Assembly: GCA_964415045.1 (NCBI GenBank)
Contig: CAYPZL010000107.1
Location: 1 to 19,247 of the forward strand
Direction: 5' to 3'
From: CAYPZL01 sp964415045
Lineage (GTDB): Bacteria > Planctomycetota > Phycisphaerae > Sedimentisphaerales > Anaerobacaceae
DNA length: 19,247 bases
Shown here: piece by piece, positions 13,516 to 19,247 of the stretch
Numbering within the stretch: the stretch's first letter is position 1
How the letters are laid out: the number at the start of each line of letters is the position of its first letter
Position numbers and translations under genes: made by a program
The notes under the pieces: model-generated
Told to the model about the DNA's origin: nothing
Seen by the model: only the letters and a program-made list of their open reading frames with translations
The model's database searches: none

Positions 13516-14649
13516 CTATATCCCCAGGAAATAATAAAGAACCGCGAAAATGCCGTCGGCCACCACGATGGCCACGATCCCGCTGACGACCGCCCGCGTC
13601 GCCGAATCCCCGACGGCGCTGGGACCGGTGCCGGTTTGCAGGCCGCGCAGGCAGCCGATCCCGGCAATCAGCGTGCCGAAAACGAACGTCTTCACAAGGC
13701 CGCTCATCAGATCAACCAGATCAGCCGCTTCCCTGATGCGTTCGATATAGGTCACGACGGGCACGTCCAGCGAGGTCATTACGATACCACAGCCGATCAG
13801 GCCGAAAAGATGATTGAACATCGTCAGCAGCGGCAGCACGCAAACGGCGGCGATCAGCCGGGGCAGGACCAGGAATTCGACCGGATCCAGGCCCATGGTC
13901 ACCAGGGCATCGACTTCCTCATCGACCTTCATCGTGCCCAGTTCGGCGGCAAAAGCGGACCCGCTGCGGCTGGCCAGGACGAAGGCGGTGATGAGCGGTC
14001 CCAACTCGCGAAACAGCCCAATGACCACCAGGTCCGCCACGAACACCTCGACGCCAAACTTCTGCATGGCTACGGCGGATTGGAACGCCAGGATCAAACC
14101 GATCAAAAAGCCCAGCAAGGCCGTAATGCCCACGGCATTGGCGCCAGCCTTTTCGGCGATCAGAAACGTGTCGCGCCACCGCAGCCGGCCCCGATGCACG
14201 AGGACCTTGAGAAGCTTGGCAGAGACCTCGCCGGTGAAGCTGACCTGGTCGAAGAAATCGTGAGCCCCATGAACGACCGCACCACCCAGATTGTGGACCA
14301 ACTCTGAGATTCCACCGAGACCCTTCGGAAACGAGACGGAGCGATACGTTTCGAAGAGTTTCAGGAGTTGGCGAAACCGGGGCTGGAGATTTTCGACCTC
14401 GAACTGCCCGCCCTTTTTCTGCTGGATGCGTTTGAACTCGAGCAACAGTGCGATGCCGGCCCCATCGCAATAGTCAAGTCCTCCGGCCTGCACGACCAAA
14501 CGCGCGGCGCCGGCCTGGCGAACGCGCTGCGTGCTGTCGCGCCAGATGGCCGCAACGGCATCCCGATCGAGCCGGCCCTTAAGGACCAGATCAGTCCGGC
14601 CATCGCTGTCTGACTGCAAATCAAACGTGGCTTTCTTGTCGCCGTCCAT
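13516..14649 (-). CDS. mlaE: MlaE family lipid ABC transporter permease fused to an N-terminal STAS domain
   Basis: Residues about 1-105 form a STAS domain (LVLKGRLDRDAVAAIW, then LDYCDGAGIALLLEF with the conserved Asp-Gly-Ala-Gly loop). Residues about 130-377 are the MlaE permease: an amphipathic lead-in, then membrane segments including ALLGFLIGLILAFQ and DLVVIGLFRELGPLITAFVLASRSGSAFAAELGTM, the family's best conserved part. E. coli has the STAS function in a separate protein, MlaB, which binds and stabilises MlaF; here it is fused to the permease. A ribosome binding site (GAGGTG) is visible just upstream, at about 14652-14658. It is the first gene of the operon mlaE-mlaF-mlaD-lipoprotein. 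Confidence 0.93.
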   Translation of the reverse strand: MDGDKKATFDLQSDSDGRTDLVLKGRLDRDAVAAIWRDSTQRVRQAGAARLVVQAGGLDYCDGAGIALLLEFKRIQQKKGGQFEVENLQPRFRQLLKLFETYRSVSFPKGLGGISELVHNLGGAVVHGAHDFFDQVSFTGEVSAKLLKVLVHRGRLRWRDTFLIAEKAGANAVGITALLGFLIGLILAFQSAVAMQKFGVEVFVADLVVIGLFRELGPLITAFVLASRSGSAFAAELGTMKVDEEVDALVTMGLDPVEFLVLPRLIAAVCVLPLLTMFNHLFGLIGCGIVMTSLDVPVVTYIERIREAADLVDLMSGLVKTFVFGTLIAGIGCLRGLQTGTGPSAVGDSATRAVVSGIVAIVVADGIFAVLYYFLGI

Positions 14650-14671
14650 GACACCTCAACAGTCGCCAAAT

Positions 14672-14730
14672 CGCAGGATGGACTCTCAACCCACGCGGAA
14701 AGACTTCGGATGCACAAACGCGTGGGTCAA
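14672..14730. repeat. Short dispersed repeat, copy 1 (in the mlaE leader)
   Basis: This 59-base segment matches 16148-16206 in the same orientation at 50 of 59 positions by eye, including an exact 19-base block (GCACAAACGCGTGGGTCAA). It lies between the mlaE promoter candidate and the mlaE start. The outer hairpins seen in copy 2 are partly lost here. Confidence 0.7.
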
Positions 14731-14768
14731 TCCCGGCGCGCCGGGACACCCTACAACTACAATCGGCC

Positions 14769-14796
14769 ATTCTATCGGGTCGCACGCGTTTTGCAA
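14769..14796 (-). promoter_or_regulatory. Candidate promoter of the Mla operon
   Basis: Read on the minus strand: TTGCAA (14796-14791), 16 bases, TAGAAT (14774-14769), four and five matches of six. RNA would start near 14762, giving a 113-base leader that contains repeat copy 1. Confidence 0.4.
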
Positions 14797-14850
14797 AGGC
14801 CGAGTGACCCTGCCTTTCCCACCCGGTCAGTCGCCCTCAGAACACGTCGA

Positions 14851-15987
14851 TCAGACCGCAGGACACCTGGCAAGAATGTCAACCAGATCGTCCTTCGACA
14901 CGGGATTGTCAAGCCGGCCCTGGGCGGCGCGGGGCGAGCCGCCGCCTTTGCCGCCGATTTCCTTCTGGAGATGTTTGAAGAGTTGCCCCGCGTCCAGCGT
15001 GGTAGAACTGACGGCGATGTGGGTGTCACTTACGGCAATGCCGGCGCCGTCTACGCTCTCGGCGATCATGCCGGCGAGAGTCCCTACGAGCTCTCGCGGA
15101 AGTGCGCCCACGTAAATGCCAACTTTCGACAATCCGGCCGTGACGACCTCGGCCGAACGGACCAGGTCGGAGAGCCGCAAGGACCACATCCGATCGACCT
15201 CCTTCGACAACTCCTTCGCACGTTCCAGGGTCTTGGCCAGGATGGCGGGCAATTCCAAAGTCGAACAGCTTGCCGCCTTTCTCAACTCTCGAAGGATGGA
15301 TGTCTCGGCTTGCGATTGTTCCAGAGCCTTCTGTCCGGCCAGGAACGACACCCTCGTGCCCTCCTTCTTGTTCTCCAGATTGAAAATGCGAATGATTCCG
15401 ATCCGACCGGTAGTCCTGACGTGGGCTCCGCAGCAGGGAGATTTGTCGCAATCGCCGATTTTGACCACGCGAACGACGTCCGCCTCGATCTCGCCGAAGC
15501 GGCTGCGAACGGGCTCGTCTCCGCCACCGAACACGGTTTCGACGGGAACATCCTCCATAACGATTGCCATGGCTCTGCGCTCAAGGTCCTCCGCCACGTC
15601 CCAATCAATTTTCTTGTCGAAGTCAACCGTGCACCCTTCCAGGCCGATGTGCACGCCTGTGGTCTGCAAACCGAACTGCTCGGCGGCGACGCCGGACAGA
15701 ATGTGCTGGGCGGTATGGTGACAAGCGGTATGGCAGCGGCGCCGCCGGTCTACGCGGGCAACATATGTACCGTCCGCGAGCGTCCGGTCGAGCACGTGAA
15801 CGATTCGACCATCCACAATCTCGACCTGACGGACAACCGCTTCGCCGATCGTGCCGGTATCCGCCGGCTGGCCTCCCTCGTCGGGGTGAAACACAATCGG
15901 GTCGGTCGTGACGCGGCCGTCGCCAACCGTTTTGACCGCGACCTCGAATTCATACGTATCCGGCTCAGTCCAATACAATCTCTTCAT
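14851..15987 (-). CDS. AlaX-type alanyl-tRNA editing protein (long form with DHHA1 domain)
   Basis: A 378-residue free-standing relative of the editing part of alanyl-tRNA synthetase, which removes Ser or Gly wrongly attached to tRNA-Ala. The zinc site is visible as His91-x-x-x-His95 (HHTAQH) and Cys185-x-x-x-His189 (SPCCGAHVRTTG). It is preceded by the conserved FHPDEGGQPADTG strand (about 33-45). The C-terminal half has a helical linker and a DHHA1-like domain ending in GGKGGGSPRAAQG (345-357). There is no aminoacylation domain. The start at 15987 is chosen because homology-like sequence begins at MKRLYWTEPDTYEFEV. The longer reading to 16134 adds 49 unlikely residues. No ribosome binding site precedes the ATG. 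It lies 201 bases upstream of mlaE on the same strand. Confidence 0.9.
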   Translation of the reverse strand: MKRLYWTEPDTYEFEVAVKTVGDGRVTTDPIVFHPDEGGQPADTGTIGEAVVRQVEIVDGRIVHVLDRTLADGTYVARVDRRRRCHTACHHTAQHILSGVAAEQFGLQTTGVHIGLEGCTVDFDKKIDWDVAEDLERRAMAIVMEDVPVETVFGGGDEPVRSRFGEIEADVVRVVKIGDCDKSPCCGAHVRTTGRIGIIRIFNLENKKEGTRVSFLAGQKALEQSQAETSILRELRKAASCSTLELPAILAKTLERAKELSKEVDRMWSLRLSDLVRSAEVVTAGLSKVGIYVGALPRELVGTLAGMIAESVDGAGIAVSDTHIAVSSTTLDAGQLFKHLQKEIGGKGGGSPRAAQGRLDNPVSKDDLVDILARCPAV

Positions 15988-15994
15988 GGCGACG

Positions 15995-16024
15995 ATTGTA
16001 GTCGATTGTGCGGCCGGCTCACAA
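15995..16024 (-). promoter_or_regulatory. Candidate promoter giving a leaderless AlaX-type mRNA
   Basis: Read on the minus strand: TTGTGA (16024-16019), 18 bases, TACAAT (16000-15995). The -10 box ends seven bases before the ATG at 15987, so RNA would start at or one base before the start codon. This agrees with the lack of a ribosome binding site. Confidence 0.35.
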
Positions 16025-16147
16025 CCCGCCATCCGAGTCAATCGACACTTTCTTGTCGAAAGCAGCCGGGACCAGAAGCACGGGAACGCCCAGGTGCCTG
16101 TGAAGATATCCCAGCATGCGCGTGGCAGCGTCAAACCCTGGTGAAGC

Positions 16148-16214
16148 CGCAGGGTGGGTTCTCAACCCACCCGGTAAGACGTCGCGCGCACAAACGCGTG
16201 GGTCAAGGACCCAC
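16148..16214. repeat. Short dispersed repeat, copy 2, with two hairpins
   Basis: Bases 16148-16206 pair with copy 1. Two hairpins are perfect here: GGGTGGGTT/AACCCACCC (16152-16160 and 16164-16172, 3-base loop) and GTGGGTC/GACCCAC (16198-16204 and 16208-16214, 3-base loop). The layout recalls REP-like bacterial repeats. Confidence 0.7.
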
Positions 16215-16239
16215 CCCACAGCTCGCATGACCCCATCGC

Positions 16240-16256
16240 CAAGGCCTGCGGCCTTG
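16240..16256. repeat. Small perfect hairpin next to repeat copy 2
   Basis: CAAGGCC-TGC-GGCCTTG, a 7-bp stem with a 3-base loop. No T-run follows, so it is not a standard intrinsic terminator. With the two hairpins just upstream it forms a cluster of three. The rest of 15988-16450 holds the promoter candidates and no supported gene. Confidence 0.5.
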
Positions 16257-16346
16257 ACGCTGCCACCCGAGGGACCAACGAAAGACGGTATCCAGATGCC
16301 GTAAAACGTTCACGCACACCGGGCCAAGGCCCGCGCTGGCAAACGG

Positions 16347-16376
16347 TTGGCGCAAGGCACTCGCCGGCGGTAGAAT
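16347..16376 (+). promoter_or_regulatory. Candidate promoter of the Gfo/Idh/MocA-GH172 operon
   Basis: TTGGCG (16347-16352), 18 bases, TAGAAT (16371-16376), four and five matches of six. RNA would start near 16383, about 68 bases before the ATG. The same TAGAAT box occurs in the Mla promoter candidate. Confidence 0.35.
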
Positions 16377-16450
16377 GGGCCAGCAAGACGATATACGGCA
16401 ACGTGCTGCGGTCGTCGGGAGATACGTGTTCAGATAAAGGAGGCCACTCG

Positions 16451-17647
16451 ATGTCGACCATTCCTATCGATCCGGTGTATCGACGCGAATTCCTGCAGAA
16501 GCTGGGGTCGCTATCGTTGGGGGCCGTTGCCGGGGCCGGTCTGGCAGCGCCGGCGCGCGGCGCCGACAGGCAGCGGCCACGCAAGAGCTGGCAGCCCGTT
16601 TCGGATCGCAAGGTGCGTTTCGGCATCGTCGGCTACGGCGTATGCCGGTTCGGAGCGGCCTTCGGGTTTCAGGACCACCCCAATGTCGAAGTCGTCGCCG
16701 TCAGCGACCTGATCCCGGAGCGGCGTAAGGGCTTGATGGAGGCGTGTCGCTGCAACAAGTCGTACGAATCGCTGGAGGTGCTGGTCAAGGACCCCAAGAT
16801 CGAGGCGGTGTTCGTCGCCACGGACGCGCCGAGTCACGCGCGACATTGCATGGAGGTGCTCAAGCACGGCAAACACGTCATGACGGCGGTGCCGGCGGTG
16901 CTGGGCTCGATCGAGCAGGCCGAGCAATTAGTCGAGACCGTGCAGAAAACGGGCCTGAAGTACATGATGGCCGAGACGAGCTGCTTCCGCGAGGATTGCT
17001 ACGCCATGCGACAGATCTATCACGCCGGCGGATTCGGACGACTCATCTATTCCGAGGGCGAATACTTCCACTTCGGAACCAAGCCCATCCCGTCGTTCAA
17101 GGGCTGGCGGGTGGGCATGCCGCCGTTGTGGTATCCGACCCACTCCACCGCGTACTACGTCGGCGTCACCAGGAAGCGCTTCACGTCCGTCTCGTGCGTC
17201 GGGTCCGACGCCGGATACGACGCCTACAAACCCGGGGCCAACAAGTACAACAACCCCTTCAGCGACGAAGTGGCGCTCTTTCAGACCAGCGAAGGCGGCT
17301 CGTCCCGCATGCTGATGTGCAAGGGCATCCACGGGGTGATCGTCGAAACCGGACGCGTCTACGGCCAGCGCGGCTGGATGGAGGGCACGAGCTACCACGG
17401 CGCGGAGAAGGACCTTCCCGACATCTCCCGTCCCCCGCTTCCGCCCGGCATGCCGGCCGGCGGGCACGGCGGTTCTCACGGACCCCTGGCCCATGAATTC
17501 GTCACCGCGATCCTGGAAGATCGCGAGCCGATGGTGAACGTCTACGAAGCTCTGGCGATGACGGTGCCCGGCATTATCGCGCATCAGTCGGCGCTCAAGG
17601 ACGGTGAGACACTCAAGGTTCCACAGTTCGACCGGTCGGGCGCTTGA
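16451..17647 (+). CDS. Tat-exported Gfo/Idh/MocA family protein lacking the usual EKP lysine
   Basis: The ATG at 16451 follows a strong ribosome binding site (AAAGGAGG, 16436-16443), giving 398 residues. The N-terminus carries a Tat-like signal (RREFLQKLG, 11-19, then LSLGAVAGAGLAAPARGA). A Rossmann nucleotide-binding domain follows, with GIVGYGVCRFG (58-68) and VVAVSDLIPERR. From about 170 on comes the alpha/beta substrate domain (YMMAETSCFRED, GEYFHFG, HSTAYYVG). Classical family dehydrogenases have a catalytic Lys in a Glu-Lys-Pro motif; here the site reads HVMTAVPAV, with Ala146-Val147-Pro148. Simple sugar oxidation by the usual mechanism is therefore doubtful. Export with a bound NAD(P), as in glycosidase-like or oxidoreductase relatives, is possible. 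The GH172-like gene follows after 28 bases, suggesting work on the same glycan. Confidence 0.87.
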   Translation: MSTIPIDPVYRREFLQKLGSLSLGAVAGAGLAAPARGADRQRPRKSWQPVSDRKVRFGIVGYGVCRFGAAFGFQDHPNVEVVAVSDLIPERRKGLMEACRCNKSYESLEVLVKDPKIEAVFVATDAPSHARHCMEVLKHGKHVMTAVPAVLGSIEQAEQLVETVQKTGLKYMMAETSCFREDCYAMRQIYHAGGFGRLIYSEGEYFHFGTKPIPSFKGWRVGMPPLWYPTHSTAYYVGVTRKRFTSVSCVGSDAGYDAYKPGANKYNNPFSDEVALFQTSEGGSSRMLMCKGIHGVIVETGRVYGQRGWMEGTSYHGAEKDLPDISRPPLPPGMPAGGHGGSHGPLAHEFVTAILEDREPMVNVYEALAMTVPGIIAHQSALKDGETLKVPQFDRSGA

Positions 17648-17675
17648 AGGTCCGCTGGGCAAGGGAGGTACGACA

Positions 17676-19193
17676 ATGGTATTCTGGATGTCGCACGCGT
17701 TGACCGTAATCGCGGCCCTGGGGCAGATCGCCGGTCCCGGCACGGCGCTCCAGGACCTGCCCACCCTGGAGCCGGGACGGACGGCAGCGCAGAATGCGCT
17801 GTGGATCGAGAACCCGCTGAGCGTCCGGTTCAACTCATCGAAGCGCGTCGTCGTGGCTGAGATCGAAGGGCCGGCGACCATCACGATGATCCATTTCGCC
17901 ATGCCGCAGGTTCTGAAGCTCAACCGGGATTTGCTTCTGCGCGCGTACTGGGACGGCGAGGCCGCACCCAGCGTCGATTGTCCGCTCGTTGACTTCTTCT
18001 GCGATCCGGCGGGACTCCGTGAGGCGGTGAATACGGCCCTGGTAAACAAGCGTCGCGGCTTCAACGCGTATTTCCCCATGCCCTTCCGAAAATCGGCGCG
18101 CGTTGAGCTGGTGTACGACGGTCCGATGGAGCCGGGCGAGGAGTTGTGGAAGACGATGCCCTGCTACAGTTACGTCATGTACCGAACGGCGGAGGACATC
18201 GGTGATGGTGTCGGTTATTTCCACGCCCACTGGCGACAGGAGGGCCTGCTGCTGGGAACGCGCGACTACCTCGCCCTCGAGGCCAGAGGCCGGGGCAAGT
18301 TTGTCGGCTGGAATGTCACCGTGCGTCGGCCCGGCCGGGCCGGCTACCCCGTCGACGAAGACGAAAAGTTCTACATCGATGGGGAGAAAACGCCGTCCAT
18401 TGAGTTTCAGGGAATCGAGGATTCCTTCGGATTCAGTTGGGGCTATCCCCCGACGGAGAACCTGTTTCCGCTGACGGGCTACTTTCCATTCTTGAAAGGC
18501 GGCTGCGGCTACCGGTTCTTCATCAACGACGCGATCAGTTTCGAGCGGTCGCTGCGCGTGACGATCGGCTTCGGTGAGCACGAGAACGAGATGTTCCGCC
18601 GGGAGTTCAGCAAGCCGGGCAGCACGCTCCAGTTGTCCAGCGTGGTGTACTGGTACCAGACGGAACCCCATGCGCCTTTCGGCGCGATGCCCGTTGCGGC
18701 GCAGCGTGCCCCGGCCCCGGAAGAACCGTTCTGGCCCGACCGGGAGAAACTGCCGTCCACGGCAAGCCTAAAGAAACGGGGCGTCCGTTTTCTCATGTTG
18801 TGCGGCCGGCCGCAGAAAGAAGTGATCTACAGTGAGCCAGGTTTCGCCGCCGAAGCCAAATCGGGTTACACCTGGGACGGCTGGAGCCTGCCCGTCTATC
18901 ACTGCCGGGCCGACAACGAAGAGCTGCGCATCGAGCTGACCGTACCGCAGAACGTCGCCGGCCTTCTCCGTCTGTACATTATTGACCCGGACAATTTCGA
19001 AGGCGGTCGTCGCCAGACGGTTAGCGCCGAAGGAAAATCGCTGGGTCTGATAGAGAACTTCCAGGACGGACGCTGGCTCGAGCAGCGTATCGCCGCCCAG
19101 GAAACCAGCGACGGCAAAGTGCTTATTCAGGCCCGTAACGAACGCAGCGGCTCCAACGCCGTGATCTCGATCATCGAATGGGTCGGCAGGTAA
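17676..19193 (+). CDS. GH172-like (DUF2961) glycoside hydrolase family protein with extra C-terminal domain
   Basis: The ATG at 17676 follows AAGGGAGG (17661-17668), giving 505 residues with a signal peptide (about 1-24). Residues about 25-345 match the DUF2961 family, now GH172, which acts on fructofuranose- and arabinofuranose-containing glycans. Visible elements are the strand AEIEGPATITMIHFAMP, YFPMPFRKSARVEL, YFHAHWRQE, then GKFVGWNVTVR, EDEKFYIDGEKTPSIEFQGIEDSFG and GYRFFINDAISFE. Glu230 (or a neighbour) and Glu248 occupy the places of the two catalytic Glu residues by motif, not by alignment. Residues about 365-505 form an added beta-rich domain resembling a carbohydrate-binding sandwich. 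It is probably in one operon with the preceding Gfo/Idh/MocA gene. The substrate is unknown. Confidence 0.85.
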   Translation: MVFWMSHALTVIAALGQIAGPGTALQDLPTLEPGRTAAQNALWIENPLSVRFNSSKRVVVAEIEGPATITMIHFAMPQVLKLNRDLLLRAYWDGEAAPSVDCPLVDFFCDPAGLREAVNTALVNKRRGFNAYFPMPFRKSARVELVYDGPMEPGEELWKTMPCYSYVMYRTAEDIGDGVGYFHAHWRQEGLLLGTRDYLALEARGRGKFVGWNVTVRRPGRAGYPVDEDEKFYIDGEKTPSIEFQGIEDSFGFSWGYPPTENLFPLTGYFPFLKGGCGYRFFINDAISFERSLRVTIGFGEHENEMFRREFSKPGSTLQLSSVVYWYQTEPHAPFGAMPVAAQRAPAPEEPFWPDREKLPSTASLKKRGVRFLMLCGRPQKEVIYSEPGFAAEAKSGYTWDGWSLPVYHCRADNEELRIELTVPQNVAGLLRLYIIDPDNFEGGRRQTVSAEGKSLGLIENFQDGRWLEQRIAAQETSDGKVLIQARNERSGSNAVISIIEWVGR

Positions 19194-19247
19194 TTAACTG
19201 AACTTTTGCAAAATGGAGATTAGGCTTACTTTAGGGAGGAAAAATCT
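19194..19247 (+). promoter_or_regulatory. Intergenic end of window with a ribosome binding site for the next gene
   Basis: AGGGAGGA at 19233-19240 is a strong ribosome binding site followed by an A-rich spacer. No start codon occurs before the edge, so the next gene of the operon probably begins within a few bases to the right. Confidence 0.5.

Noticed and set aside
13351..14307. Plus-strand open frame across mlaF and mlaE
   Set aside because: Gln/His/Asp-rich antisense reading of two well-supported transporter genes.
14672..16214. CRISPR array or integron-like att sites
   Set aside because: There are only two diverged copies about 1.4 kb apart, with no spacer series, integrase or cas gene.
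14710..16230. 506-codon plus-strand open frame over the AlaX-type gene
   Set aside because: The minus-strand frame carries the zinc-site and DHHA1 motifs; the plus-strand reading is shadow sequence.

Overview
This is a GC-rich, gene-dense stretch of a bacterial chromosome. It most likely comes from a Planctomycetota member (Phycisphaerae or Sedimentisphaerales-like), probably an environmental genome. The reasons are the Phycisphaerae-type C-terminal beta-sandwich at the left edge, the exported sugar-isomerase and Gfo/Idh/MocA proteins, the GH97 and GH172 (DUF2961) glycosidases, the archaeal-style diadenylate cyclase, and the rubrerythrin-like iron proteins usual in anaerobes. The taxon is inferred from gene content only. 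No rRNA, tRNA, CRISPR array, transposase or phage gene was seen.

Layout. (1) 1-530 is the tail of a large exported protein. (2) 558-3784, minus strand: murA, an AsmA-like membrane-anchored protein and an exported sugar-phosphate-isomerase-like TIM barrel, probably one transcript. (3) 3797-7631, plus strand: a CPBP intramembrane protease, a GH97 glycosidase and an SRPBCC protein. (4) 7500-8510, minus strand: a DacZ-like diadenylate cyclase with a roughly 500-base upstream region carrying two promoter candidates, a palindrome and a hairpin. (5) 9009-9900 is a decayed region where the start of a sterol-desaturase-like gene is joined to the end of a ferritin-like gene. (6) 9901-10724, plus strand: a small Cys-rich protein and a rubrerythrin-like protein. 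(7) 10831-14649, minus strand: a four-gene Mla/MCE lipid transport operon (STAS-MlaE, MlaF, MlaD, auxiliary lipoprotein). (8) 14851-15987, minus strand: an AlaX-type tRNA-editing protein flanked by two copies of a short repeat. (9) 16451-19193, plus strand: a Tat-exported Gfo/Idh/MocA protein and a GH172-type glycosidase, continuing beyond the right edge.

Two themes recur. One is the cell envelope: MurA for peptidoglycan, AsmA-like and Mla proteins for lipid handling, and c-di-AMP signalling. The other is use of complex carbohydrates by exported enzymes: GH97, GH172, the Gfo/Idh/MocA protein, the isomerase-like protein and the partial left-edge protein.

I found no clearly new multi-gene system. 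The points most worth a second look are the regulated leader of the diadenylate cyclase, the sterol desaturase/ferritin junction, the Gfo/Idh/MocA protein without the usual catalytic lysine next to GH172, the repeat pair around the AlaX gene, and the internal 46-residue repeats of MlaD.
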